64,000 nt of DNA from Lachnospiraceae bacterium (lineage in GTDB: Bacteria > Bacillota > Clostridia > Lachnospirales > Lachnospiraceae): contig WRLH01000019.1 of assembly GCA_009777715.1 (NCBI GenBank), positions 1-64,000 on the forward strand, in the 5' to 3' direction. Position 1 is the stretch's first letter. Each line of letters starts with the position of its first letter. The translations under genes and the position numbers were made by a program. The notes under the pieces were generated by a model, which searched no databases, was not told the DNA's origin, and saw only the letters and a program-made list of their open reading frames with translations. This document shows, one piece after another, positions 16,559 through 23,972 of the stretch.

Positions 16559-16609
16559 ATTATACCAAGCATTTTTATAAGTCGATACGTCATATCGACA
16601 TTATACCAT
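16559..16609 (-). repeat. interspersed palindromic element, copy D
   Basis: Shares AAGCATTTTTATAAGTCGAT and the following palindrome with copy B at 57.8 kb. The core GTCGATACGTCATATCGAC (16581-16599) lacks one base of the full palindrome. It is flanked by ATTATACCA at 16559-16567 and 16600-16608. Read on the minus strand, the flanks give extended -10 sequences (TGGTATAAT), one of them 40 bp from the SIR2 start. Confidence 0.8.
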
Positions 16610-16686
16610 TTATTTTGCCATAAATAAATAAGCAATTGAAATTTTGCAAGCAATGATTTCATGCGAAAATTCATTTAATCGTTGTA

Positions 16687-16721
16687 CCGCCGCCGTTATT
16701 ATGGGGGCGAATATCGGTTCA
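16687..16721 (+). repeat. 35-bp exact copy of an internal piece of the Na/Pi cotransporter gene
   Basis: Identical to 19542-19576, which encodes AAAVIMGANIGS of the transporter. There is no surrounding similarity. The copy ends in TTCA, which is also the start of the next fragment. Confidence 0.9.
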
Positions 16722-16763
16722 GCACCCTTTGTCTGAAAAGAGCATCGCTTTTGCGCATTAATC
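16718..16763 (-). pseudogene. 46-bp fragment of an MNT nucleotidyltransferase gene
   Basis: Matches 13189-13234 at 43 of 46 positions in the same orientation. It corresponds to LMRKSDAIFRQSVLN near the MNT C-terminus. It is joined to the Na/Pi fragment through a shared TTCA. Confidence 0.85.
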
Positions 16764-16785
16764 TTTATTTCTACGATTGTGCTAC

Positions 16786-16814
16786 TTTACATATCCGCAA
16801 TTTTGGTGCATAAT
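16786..16814 (+). promoter_or_regulatory. promoter for the pRiA4b ORF-3 gene
   Basis: TTTACA (16786-16791) and CATAAT (16809-16814) are 17 bp apart, 31 bp before the ATG. AGGGAGAG is the ribosome binding site. Confidence 0.6.
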
Positions 16815-16845
16815 AGATTCGTAACATACAAGGGAGAGAATAATT

Positions 16846-17616
16846 ATGGCAAGCCATCCGATTTATCAGTTTTATGCAGAGTTAGACGATTATAAGCCGA
16901 AGATATGGCGCCGTTTTCAAGTGAGTGAAAATATAACCGTTGCTAGGCTCGGTTATATCTTGCAGGTGCTGTTTGAAATGACAGCCAATCATCTCATGTC
17001 GATTGAAGTGCCAAAAGGGGAGAATTTTGTTGAATACTCAAAAACAAAATACCCCAATATGCCGAGAGAAATAGCAAACGAGTGTTACGATAATCTGATT
17101 TGGCGGTATGAAATGCCCGACGATTTTGAACCGTATGACGACCTAAATGGAAATGTTCGAGTTGACGACGCAACCACATCCAAACTTCGTTATGCCGTAA
17201 GCGAACCCGGCGAAAAGCTGAATTTCAACTATGACTTCGGCGATGATTGGTGGGTATCCTTGACCCTTGAAAAAGTGTTTGAGGACAAAGATTTGCCGGG
17301 ACGCGAGTTGCCGCGTGTGATTGACGGCGAGGGATTTGGCATCGTTGAGGATGTTGGCGGTGTCGGCGGTCTTGAGGATTTATCGAAAGCATTCAAGAAG
17401 AAAAAAGGCGCGGATTACAAACGGTTCAGCGAATGGCTTGGAGTTGAGGATTTGGACATGGCGACATTTGATTTGGACGACATGAATTATCGTTTGAAAA
17501 AGATACCGCGAATCTACAAGCAATGCTACGAAAACGAGCTTACACCTACACAACAGTCGATAGATTTGATTGAGCGTGAGTACCTGCGGAAGAAGCCACG
17601 ACGCGGCGAGAATTGA
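16846..17616 (+). CDS. plasmid pRiA4b ORF-3 family protein
   Basis: A 256-residue protein of the pRiA4b ORF-3 family, named after an Agrobacterium Ri plasmid gene and widespread in accessory DNA; function unknown. Typical signatures are YQFYAELDDYKPKIWRRFQV at the N-terminus, LGYILQVLFEMTANHLMSI, LNFNYDFGDDWWVSLTLEKV in the middle, and a VEDVGGVGGLEDLSKAF motif. It is soluble and acidic. It lies between the mosaic region and a methyltransferase-like membrane protein on the same strand, about 24 bp apart, so the two may be co-transcribed. Confidence 0.88.
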   Translation: MASHPIYQFYAELDDYKPKIWRRFQVSENITVARLGYILQVLFEMTANHLMSIEVPKGENFVEYSKTKYPNMPREIANECYDNLIWRYEMPDDFEPYDDLNGNVRVDDATTSKLRYAVSEPGEKLNFNYDFGDDWWVSLTLEKVFEDKDLPGRELPRVIDGEGFGIVEDVGGVGGLEDLSKAFKKKKGADYKRFSEWLGVEDLDMATFDLDDMNYRLKKIPRIYKQCYENELTPTQQSIDLIEREYLRKKPRRGEN

Positions 17617-17640
17617 TTGATGAAGGTGGTGGATATATAA

Positions 17641-18213
17641 ATGACTCAATACTACATGAGCGTCATATTATTTGTTTTGTTTGTGGCTCTTGTCGTGGGG
17701 CGGGCGATGATGCTTAGACGCAAAGGGATAAAAGCAATTGTGTTCGGGGCTACGGATAAATCAGATTTTCTGCTCGTGCCGTTCGTTCTTGCGATAGTCT
17801 ATGCTGTCTGCTCAGGCGCGTTTGGCCTGCCCATGTGGAAGCCGCTTATTGCGCCGTTTTGGGAGACGCATATACCCGGAATCGCCGGAATTATTTTGTG
17901 CGGCGCGGCGGTTATTGGCATGGCGGCTTCGCTTATCAGCTTCGGCAATTCATTCCGCGTTGGAATCGACGAGCAAAAGCCTGATAAACTTGTTACCAAG
18001 GGAGTGTTCGCCCTTTCGCGCAATCCGATTTATCTTTGTTTTGATACGTTTTTCATAGGGCAATTTTTGATTCACCGCAACATTATGATTGCAGTCGCTG
18101 TCGTCTCCTTTGCGTTGGCTATACACAGGCAAATACTGAGGGAAGAAAAATTTCTTTCATCGCATTATGGCGGGGAATATGAGGCTTACCGTAAAAAAGT
18201 GAGAAGATATTAA
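17641..18213 (+). CDS. isoprenylcysteine carboxylmethyltransferase (ICMT) family membrane protein
   Basis: A 190-residue integral membrane protein with about four hydrophobic segments. The C-terminal signature of the ICMT/PEMT methyltransferase family is present: KLVTKGVFALSRNPIYLCFD, with the RNPIY SAM/lipid motif, and EEKFLSSHYGGEYEAYRKKV. Bacterial members methylate lipids or unknown small substrates; the substrate here is not predictable. GGTGGATATATAA precedes the ATG. It is probably in one transcript with the upstream pRiA4b gene. Confidence 0.85.
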   Translation: MTQYYMSVILFVLFVALVVGRAMMLRRKGIKAIVFGATDKSDFLLVPFVLAIVYAVCSGAFGLPMWKPLIAPFWETHIPGIAGIILCGAAVIGMAASLISFGNSFRVGIDEQKPDKLVTKGVFALSRNPIYLCFDTFFIGQFLIHRNIMIAVAVVSFALAIHRQILREEKFLSSHYGGEYEAYRKKVRRY

Positions 18214-18214
18214 T

Positions 18215-18246
18215 AATCACCATAAAAATCACCATAAAAATCACCA
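18215..18246. repeat. 2.7 copies of a 12-bp tandem repeat
   Basis: AATCACCATAAA is repeated directly after the stop of the ICMT-like gene. This is a third example of a short tandem array placed right behind a stop codon. Confidence 0.85.
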
Positions 18247-18343
18247 TTTCTTTCGCATTATCCAGATACTTTCAACGATAATACTATCTGCCAGTTATTG
18301 GGTCTATCATAACACGCTTTCCAAGACATTTTATTAAAAAGCC

Positions 18344-18372
18344 TTGACAAACACACGTTTGGTGCATATAAT
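18344..18372 (+). promoter_or_regulatory. perfect consensus sigma-A promoter of the dCTP-deaminase-like gene
   Basis: TTGACA (18344-18349) and TATAAT (18367-18372) are separated by exactly 17 bp. Such a perfect promoter predicts very strong transcription unless repressed. Confidence 0.85.
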
Positions 18373-18390
18373 GTATTTTAAAGATGTACT

Positions 18391-18406
18391 ATACTATATG
18401 TAGTAT
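18391..18406 (+). promoter_or_regulatory. operator-like palindrome in the 5' leader
   Basis: ATACTA-TATG-TAGTAT lies between the consensus promoter and the ribosome binding site, just downstream of the expected transcription start. It could be a repressor operator or a leader hairpin. Confidence 0.5.
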
Positions 18407-18424
18407 AACATGGAGGAAGTACTA

Positions 18425-19180
18425 ATGGCAACTATAATTAATGAAGAAGAACTAAAGCAATTCGTCCAAGAAGGAAATATTATCCAAAATGGTGACGAAA
18501 GTTGCGCTGAAGGATTAAAATATGATCTTCGGTTAGGTAATCGCTTTTTAAAAGCAGGTAATAAAAGCGGTGAAAGGACATTTGAGCAATTATATGCCAA
18601 AGACCAAGCATTTGTTGATACTGGAGAAGTAGTATTTGTCATGACAAAGGAACGGCTTGATATTCCGCTAGATGTAAAAGTAAGTTTATTTGATAAGCGG
18701 AAATTGAGCCACGATGGTATTAATCTCTTGGGTGGAAGATTTATCGATCCCGGATATAAAGGATATTTGATTTTTGGCATTCATAATGTTGCAGGAAAAG
18801 CATTTCCATTAAAGCCAGGAAGAAAATTAATTGGTGCGGAATTTACGCGATTGACAGGAAGTGAAGTAGTAAAAAAGGAAACTAGAATACCAAGGCCAAT
18901 AGAGAATTTTCCTGAAGATATTGAAAAGCTAATTGATTTATACAAACCCATTAACCCAAATACGATAAATCAAAAGCTCGAAGAGCTTCAAACTAATTTT
19001 TCTAAAGAGCAAACGAGTTTCATTTTACGATTCGATAATGTTGATAAAAGCTTGCTAAAATTAGATAGAGTAGCGTCAGATTTAAGAGTAATAAAGATAT
19101 TTGGTGTCATTCTCTCTGGCATATTCATTGCCCTAATTGCCGGATTGCTTGTCCAACTAATAATAAATATGTTATCCTAA
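18425..19180 (+). CDS. membrane-anchored dCTP deaminase/dUTPase-fold protein lacking the catalytic Glu
   Basis: A 251-residue protein. Residues 10-150 follow the trimeric dCTP deaminase/dUTPase fold: EGLKYDLRLGNRFL, VMTKERLDIPLDVKVSLFDK, then GINLLGGRFIDPGYKGYLIF and LKPGRKLIGAEFTRLTG. In real dCTP deaminases the IDPG.xG motif runs on to LE with a catalytic Glu; here that position is Gly118. The GRSS segment is replaced by FDKRKL. Residues 180-220 look like a coiled coil, and 225-248 form a membrane helix, so the domain is tethered inside the cell membrane. Deaminases that deplete dCTP are known anti-phage proteins. This one may instead bind nucleotides as a sensor or decoy. The ATG at 18425 sits behind GGAGG. 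Confidence 0.72.
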   Translation: MATIINEEELKQFVQEGNIIQNGDESCAEGLKYDLRLGNRFLKAGNKSGERTFEQLYAKDQAFVDTGEVVFVMTKERLDIPLDVKVSLFDKRKLSHDGINLLGGRFIDPGYKGYLIFGIHNVAGKAFPLKPGRKLIGAEFTRLTGSEVVKKETRIPRPIENFPEDIEKLIDLYKPINPNTINQKLEELQTNFSKEQTSFILRFDNVDKSLLKLDRVASDLRVIKIFGVILSGIFIALIAGLLVQLIINMLS

Positions 19181-19288
19181 TAATAAAAAGGGCTAAGCAA
19201 ATATTATATTGCTTCAGTTCTTTTTTGGTAAAATTTTCCATATCACCTTAGTTGATATTTACCAAGATTTATTGATATTGGAGCCTTA

Positions 19289-20923
19289 ATGTTCTGGATT
19301 GAAATTATTTTGCCTTTGATTGGCGGGCTGGCCCTATTTCTATATGGCATGACGATGATGAGTGACGGCCTTAAGCGGACCGCCGGGAATCGACTGCGCC
19401 GTTTGCTGGAAGCCCTGACGAAAAATCGCTTTTTTGCCGTTGTTGCTGGTACTTTAGTTACCGCGGCAATTCAAAGCTCGACCGCAACGACCGTCATGGT
19501 GGTTGGGTTTGTTAATGCTGGACTAATGCGCCTTTCACAGGCCGCCGCCGTTATTATGGGGGCGAATATCGGTTCAACTTTTACCGGGATGATGATTGCG
19601 TTCCGGATTTCGCTTATTGCCCCAATTGCCGCTTTTGCCGGGATTATCATGATTCTTGCGGCAAAAAAGAAAAAGATAAAGAATATCGGGACGATTATTG
19701 CCGGAATCGGAATCCTCTTTGTCGGAATGAATATGATGAGTGAAGCAATGCAGCCGCTTGGCACAAATGAGCAGTTCATGGGTCTTATTAGGCAGGCGCA
19801 GATTCCTTTTATCGGGCTGCTGGCCGGGACGCTGCTTACCGCCATTCTCCAAAGCTCCGCGGCAATGATGGGAATCCTAATCGCCTTGGCCGGGGCTTTG
19901 GTAATTGATTTGCAGACCGGGATTTTTATCCTCTTCGGGGCAAATATCGGGACTTGCGTCACCGCAATAATCGCCGCGCTTGGGGCGACAAAAACGGCAA
20001 AACGCGCCGCTATTGTTCATCTGCTCTTTAATGTCATTGGGGCTATGATATTTTCAGTCATTGTTTTGCTGCCGTTTGGTTTTATCAGCATGATTGAACG
20101 GATTTTTGGAAGTAAAGCTTCAATACAGCTGGCTGGGACGCATATTATCTTTAGCACGGTGACCGCATTAATCCTATTGCCATTCATTAAGCAACTTATT
20201 TGGCTTGCCACGCTGATTATCAGGGGCGAGGACAAACCGCGTGAAGAATTGCGGCTTTTGCATATTGAGCCGCAAGCCTTTGGCACACCCTCTAATGCCG
20301 CCTTCCAAGTGCGGAAAGAGGTGGAGCGGATGGCGCAGATTGCCCTCAAAAATTATAACCTTTCCACGAAGGTCTTTTTAGAAAAAAGGACGGATTTAAT
20401 CGAAGAAGTGATGGCAAACGAGGAAGTTATTGATTTTCTTGATAATGAAATCACGCGCTATTTGGTTTTAGTCAGCGTAATGGACTTAGAAGATAGTGAC
20501 CGGGAACGGATTAACTCGCTTTATCAGGTGATTAACCATCTTGAGCGGATTGGTGACCATGCCGAAAATATTGTCGAGTTTGCTTCGGCTTACATCAGCA
20601 AAGGCAGGGTTTTTTCTGATGAAGCGATGAATGAGATAATCGCTATCGAAAACAAGGCGCAGAAAATATTATCGCTGGCTATTTCGGTTTTTATTTCCGG
20701 CATTTATGATGAGGAAGCCGTTGATACGATCCATAACTTAGAGCGGAATATGTACAGCGAAGTCCAGCAGTACAAAGCAAACCATTTTGAACGGTCAAAA
20801 ACAAGCGTTGGGGAACGGAATATTGGCTTGATATTTAATAATACTCTTGAAAATTCGCGCCGGGTAGTCCATCATTGCGGCGGCCTGGTGCGTTCGTTGG
20901 GTTATCAAAATTACCAAAAATAA
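19289..20923 (+). CDS. Na/Pi cotransporter family protein with PhoU-like C-terminus
   Basis: A 544-residue inner-membrane transporter. The N-terminal region has the two inverted Na/Pi repeats, with GTLVTAAIQSSTATTVMVVG and the matching GTLLTAILQSSAAMMGILIA. Each is followed by a GANIGT(C/S)-type motif. The C-terminal 200 residues form a soluble helical PhoU-like domain (MDLEDSDRERINSLYQVINH, LERIGDHAENIVEFA). It imports phosphate with sodium. A ribosome binding site GGAG precedes the ATG. It converges with the RraA-like gene. A 35-bp piece of it is also found at 16687. Confidence 0.93.
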   Translation: MFWIEIILPLIGGLALFLYGMTMMSDGLKRTAGNRLRRLLEALTKNRFFAVVAGTLVTAAIQSSTATTVMVVGFVNAGLMRLSQAAAVIMGANIGSTFTGMMIAFRISLIAPIAAFAGIIMILAAKKKKIKNIGTIIAGIGILFVGMNMMSEAMQPLGTNEQFMGLIRQAQIPFIGLLAGTLLTAILQSSAAMMGILIALAGALVIDLQTGIFILFGANIGTCVTAIIAALGATKTAKRAAIVHLLFNVIGAMIFSVIVLLPFGFISMIERIFGSKASIQLAGTHIIFSTVTALILLPFIKQLIWLATLIIRGEDKPREELRLLHIEPQAFGTPSNAAFQVRKEVERMAQIALKNYNLSTKVFLEKRTDLIEEVMANEEVIDFLDNEITRYLVLVSVMDLEDSDRERINSLYQVINHLERIGDHAENIVEFASAYISKGRVFSDEAMNEIIAIENKAQKILSLAISVFISGIYDEEAVDTIHNLERNMYSEVQQYKANHFERSKTSVGERNIGLIFNNTLENSRRVVHHCGGLVRSLGYQNYQK

Positions 20924-20925
20924 TG

Positions 20926-21630
20926 TTACTTCTTAACCGTTTCGTCCAGTTCCCAATTTAGCTGTTCATACAGGTCTTTGCGGTTATCTTTGTCTGAATC
21001 AAGGACATCCCCGGCATATTTCGCCACGTCCCAAGCAACTTTGCGGGGAACGGCAATAACACCGTCACCGTCAGCAACAATAATGTCACCGGGGGTAATC
21101 GTCACCCCGCCGATATTGATGGGGACATTTTTTTGGTCAAACTGAATCTTGCATTGCACCATTGACTGGGCGACGAAGTGTGACCAGACCGGGATTTTTT
21201 GGAGAATCACTTCATCAGTATCACGGATGCCAGAGCCATTAATGACAAAGCCGCGGGCTCCGCTAAGCAAGCATTTTAGTGAATTTTCCGAGCCGATTAA
21301 GCCAACGTTCATTCCGCTGACATCAATTGCGATAAAGTCACCCTCTTCAATCTCATCAACCCAAGGATATGTACAGACATTGCCATAATACCAGCCTTGC
21401 CAATTGGAATATTCATCACCAGTCACGCACGGATAAGGGCCAACATAAGGGAGATATCTGGCCGTCCGGGCAATGCCGACAGCCTTGGTCCTAAAGAGCG
21501 GCCTTACCTTGGGGCTGACCGAGCCAAAATTGTGGTAGCCAATCCAGTCAAGTCCATCTCGGACATCAGCAACGCGGAAATTTTCATATGCCGCGAGCAA
21601 TTGTTTGTTTTCTTCTTTTGCGTAACTCAT
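20926..21630 (-). CDS. RraA-like / HMG aldolase family protein
   Basis: A 234-residue protein of the RraA fold, shared by 4-hydroxy-4-methyl-2-oxoglutarate aldolase/oxaloacetate decarboxylase enzymes and the RNase E inhibitor RraA. Visible features are NFRVADVRDGLDWIGYHNFG, GDFIAIDVSGMNVGLIGSE, ARGFVINGSGIRDTDE with the catalytic-type R-D pair, and VTITPGDIIVADGDGVIAVP. The aldolase-type motif favours a metal-dependent C-C lyase over an RNase regulator. Its promoter appears to lie inside the interspersed element A directly upstream. Confidence 0.83.
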   Translation of the reverse strand: MSYAKEENKQLLAAYENFRVADVRDGLDWIGYHNFGSVSPKVRPLFRTKAVGIARTARYLPYVGPYPCVTGDEYSNWQGWYYGNVCTYPWVDEIEEGDFIAIDVSGMNVGLIGSENSLKCLLSGARGFVINGSGIRDTDEVILQKIPVWSHFVAQSMVQCKIQFDQKNVPINIGGVTITPGDIIVADGDGVIAVPRKVAWDVAKYAGDVLDSDKDNRKDLYEQLNWELDETVKK

Positions 21631-21663
21631 TTTCGTACCTCTTTCCGCTCCTTGCGGATATTA

Positions 21664-21741
21664 ATCGACATTATACCATAATCCACACGCACGAGCCAAT
21701 TAAATCCATCCCAAAGTCGATACGTCAGTATCGACATTATT
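21664..21741 (-). repeat. interspersed palindromic element, copy A (carries a promoter)
   Basis: Contains CCACACGCACGAGCCAATTA and the perfect palindrome GTCGATACGTCAGTATCGAC (21716-21735). On the minus strand TTGGCT (21694-21699) and TATAAT (21670-21675) are 18 bp apart with an extended TGG -10. The -10 lies 40 bp from the RraA-like start codon, so the element supplies the promoter. Confidence 0.8.
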
Positions 21742-21750
21742 ATATAAGAA

Positions 21751-21766
21751 TTACAAGGGCTTGTAA
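21751..21766 (-). terminator. palindrome downstream of malG
   Basis: TTACAAG-GG-CTTGTAA is a perfect 7-bp stem 18 bp after the malG-like stop. The T run is poor, so it is a weak terminator or a transcript-end hairpin for the sugar-uptake operon. Confidence 0.4.
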
Positions 21767-21783
21767 ATGCTGTTTTATGTCCC

Positions 21784-22614
21784 CTACCCCTTAACTGCCC
21801 CGGCACTTACCCCTTCGACCAAAAGCCTGATTAAACAGAAATAAAGCAGGACAATGGGGACGGCGATAAAGACGCTCCCGGCGGCAAAGCGGGCAAACTC
21901 CGTTTCGCCAAGCGACATTAGGCCTACCGCAACAGTATATGAATCCCTTTGTTTTAGCAGAAGTTTTGGCAAGATGAAATCACTCCATGCCCAAGTAAAA
22001 GAAGTAAGGGCGGTGTAAACAATCATCGGCAGGGACAGGGGGAGTGAAATTTTTAAAAAGATCATTAAGCTGGTCGCCCCGTCAATCCGGGCCGCTTCAT
22101 CAACCGAAATCGGAATCGTATCAAAGAATCCTTTTTGCACCAGATATCCCATCGGGGCCCCGGCACTATAAATGAGGATCAAACCCCAGTGATTATTAAT
22201 CAAGTTAAACTGGGTCATCAAAATATATACGGCAATCATGCTCATAAAAGAGGGGAACATTCCTAAGACAAGGGTCGTTTTCATGATTGCTTTCCGGCTT
22301 TTAAACCTGTAACGCGACATTACGTAAGCGGTCAGGATAACTAAGATTGTCCCAATTATCATGCTGAACGAGGCAATGAATAAGGTATTGGCGAACCACT
22401 TAGGATAGTTATACATCACCGTATCATTAAACAGCAGGGCGAAGCTGTTAAAACCAAGCTGGCTGGGGAAAAATCCGTCAAAAGAATAAATCGATCCTCC
22501 AGCGGAAAAGCTTGCCATGATAAGCCACAAGCACGGAAAGGCAAAAATGAAACCTGCCAAGCAAAGCAAAAAATAAGTCCAGGCGATATCAAATAAATTT
22601 TTGGTTTTCCTCAT
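21784..22614 (-). CDS. maltodextrin ABC transporter permease, MalG-like
   Basis: A 276-residue permease with six membrane helices. It has the EAA loop of carbohydrate ABC permeases (ISVDEAARIDGATSLMIFLK, then ISLPLSLPMI). It pairs with the MalF-like protein, whose stop overlaps this start by 4 bp (ATGA). The MalG-type C-terminus (RLLVEGVSAGAVKG) is present. No ATPase is encoded nearby, so an MsmX-type shared ATPase elsewhere is likely. Confidence 0.92.
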   Translation of the reverse strand: MRKTKNLFDIAWTYFLLCLAGFIFAFPCLWLIMASFSAGGSIYSFDGFFPSQLGFNSFALLFNDTVMYNYPKWFANTLFIASFSMIIGTILVILTAYVMSRYRFKSRKAIMKTTLVLGMFPSFMSMIAVYILMTQFNLINNHWGLILIYSAGAPMGYLVQKGFFDTIPISVDEAARIDGATSLMIFLKISLPLSLPMIVYTALTSFTWAWSDFILPKLLLKQRDSYTVAVGLMSLGETEFARFAAGSVFIAVPIVLLYFCLIRLLVEGVSAGAVKG

Positions 22615-23909
22615 TTAAATTGGTCCTCCTGTCGGTAAGATGGTGAAAGCACATACACAGTTAATGAGATAATTGATGTAATAATGAAAATCACGACTGA
22701 TACCGCAGCCCCAATCGAATAATAATTATTATCAATTGTCAAATTGTAAAGCCAGTTAATCAAAAGATCGGTATCTGATGCCAAGAAGTAGCCATCAATA
22801 TAAAGACCACCCCGCAGAAAAAAGAAAATGCCAAAGTTATTAAAGTTCATAATGAATTGGGAAATCAAAACCGGGACTGTCGCAAACAGGACAAAGGGAA
22901 GAGTTATCGCCCGGAATATTTGAAAAGCACTTGCGCCGTCTATCTTCGCAGCTTCACTAAAATCCTTGCTCATATTTGACAAAATTCCCGCAGCAAGCAG
23001 CATGGAAGAGGGAATTGCGAGCCATGCGTTAATTAAAAGCCCGATTATCCGCGCCATCCATTTTGCGTCAAGGTCAAGGAATCCGATTGGCGAATATCCG
23101 GCGTTAATAATCATTTGATTAAGCGGCCCGCCATATGAAAACATGAACTTAAAGGCAAGCAAATTGATAAAGCCGGGAATTGCAAAAGCAAGAATCGGAA
23201 AAGCCCGCCAAATAAGCTTTCCCTTGACACATTTTTTATTAAGCAATAACGCCAGCCCTAAACCGCCGAAATAATTAAGCGCGGTCGCGCAGACCGCCCA
23301 AATCACATTCCAGTTAAGAATCATGAAAAAGGTTGGGGCAAATTGCTGGAGAGTCAGAATCCTAAAAAAGCTGTCCATTCCTGTCCATGAAACCAGTTCG
23401 GGCGGAACGGTATTTCCGCCGAAATCAGTAAATGCAACCAGAATCATAAAGACAATCGGGATGACGCTAAAAACGCAGACTCCAAGAATCGGGAGGAAAA
23501 GCGCCGAGCGGTAAAAATTTTTGTCCGCCAGGCTTTTTAGTTCAGCGCTAAACCTAAGCGGCTTTTTGCCAGCGGCAATCAGGGTTTGGGTATTGTAGGC
23601 ATCTTTGATATTCGCGGCATATAAAAGCAAATAACCGATGAGGACTATTATCGCGAAAAGTCCCATAATCAGCATTACAACGGAATTATCACCCTCGATA
23701 TTTAAGGTTGGGTTGGCCCGCCTTTCGCCTAGCGTTATGAATCCGCGGAGCATTACCGCGCCGTACCTTAAGAAGAACCATAACGCCGAAATATGCAAAA
23801 ATAGATAGGTTAATCCCTTGCCGACCTGCCTTTGGCATAATTGGCCTAGCCCCATAAAAAGGGCTGACAAAGCAACTTGGATTCCGCCTTTTTTGATTGC
23901 CTCAAGCAT
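22611..23909 (-). CDS. maltodextrin ABC transporter permease, MalF-like with extended N-terminus
   Basis: A 432-residue permease. About 130 N-terminal residues hold two or three extra membrane helices and a linker. The standard permease domain follows, with the EAA loop (DFSEAAKIDGASAFQIFRAI, then TLPFV). Such long forms are typical of Firmicute maltodextrin MalF proteins. GAGGAGTAAAAT precedes the ATG. It lies between the binding protein and MalG in one operon. A stable hairpin lies between malE and this gene. Confidence 0.92.
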   Translation of the reverse strand: MLEAIKKGGIQVALSALFMGLGQLCQRQVGKGLTYLFLHISALWFFLRYGAVMLRGFITLGERRANPTLNIEGDNSVVMLIMGLFAIIVLIGYLLLYAANIKDAYNTQTLIAAGKKPLRFSAELKSLADKNFYRSALFLPILGVCVFSVIPIVFMILVAFTDFGGNTVPPELVSWTGMDSFFRILTLQQFAPTFFMILNWNVIWAVCATALNYFGGLGLALLLNKKCVKGKLIWRAFPILAFAIPGFINLLAFKFMFSYGGPLNQMIINAGYSPIGFLDLDAKWMARIIGLLINAWLAIPSSMLLAAGILSNMSKDFSEAAKIDGASAFQIFRAITLPFVLFATVPVLISQFIMNFNNFGIFFFLRGGLYIDGYFLASDTDLLINWLYNLTIDNNYYSIGAAVSVVIFIITSIISLTVYVLSPSYRQEDQFK

Positions 23910-23950
23910 ATTTTACTCCTCACGAAGCTCTGCTTCCAACACTATTAAAG

Positions 23951-23965
23951 GTCGCCGACGGCGAC
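23951..23965. terminator. strong short hairpin between the malE- and malF-like genes
   Basis: GTCGCC-GAC-GGCGAC is a perfect GC-rich 6-bp stem in the 63-bp gap. On the plus strand GTTTTT follows; on the minus (operon) strand only CTTTAAT does. Within the operon it may be a partial terminator or a 3'-end stabiliser that lets the binding protein be made in excess. Confidence 0.55.
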
Positions 23966-23972
23966 GTTTTTC

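Larger units (their letters stand above)
16520..16845. other. mosaic intergenic region between the SIR2 and pRiA4b genes
   Basis: No gene is present. From left to right it holds a palindromic interspersed element, an AT-rich stretch, a 35-bp piece of the Na/Pi cotransporter gene, a 46-bp piece of the MNT gene, and a plus-strand promoter. Each is listed separately. Confidence 0.8.
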
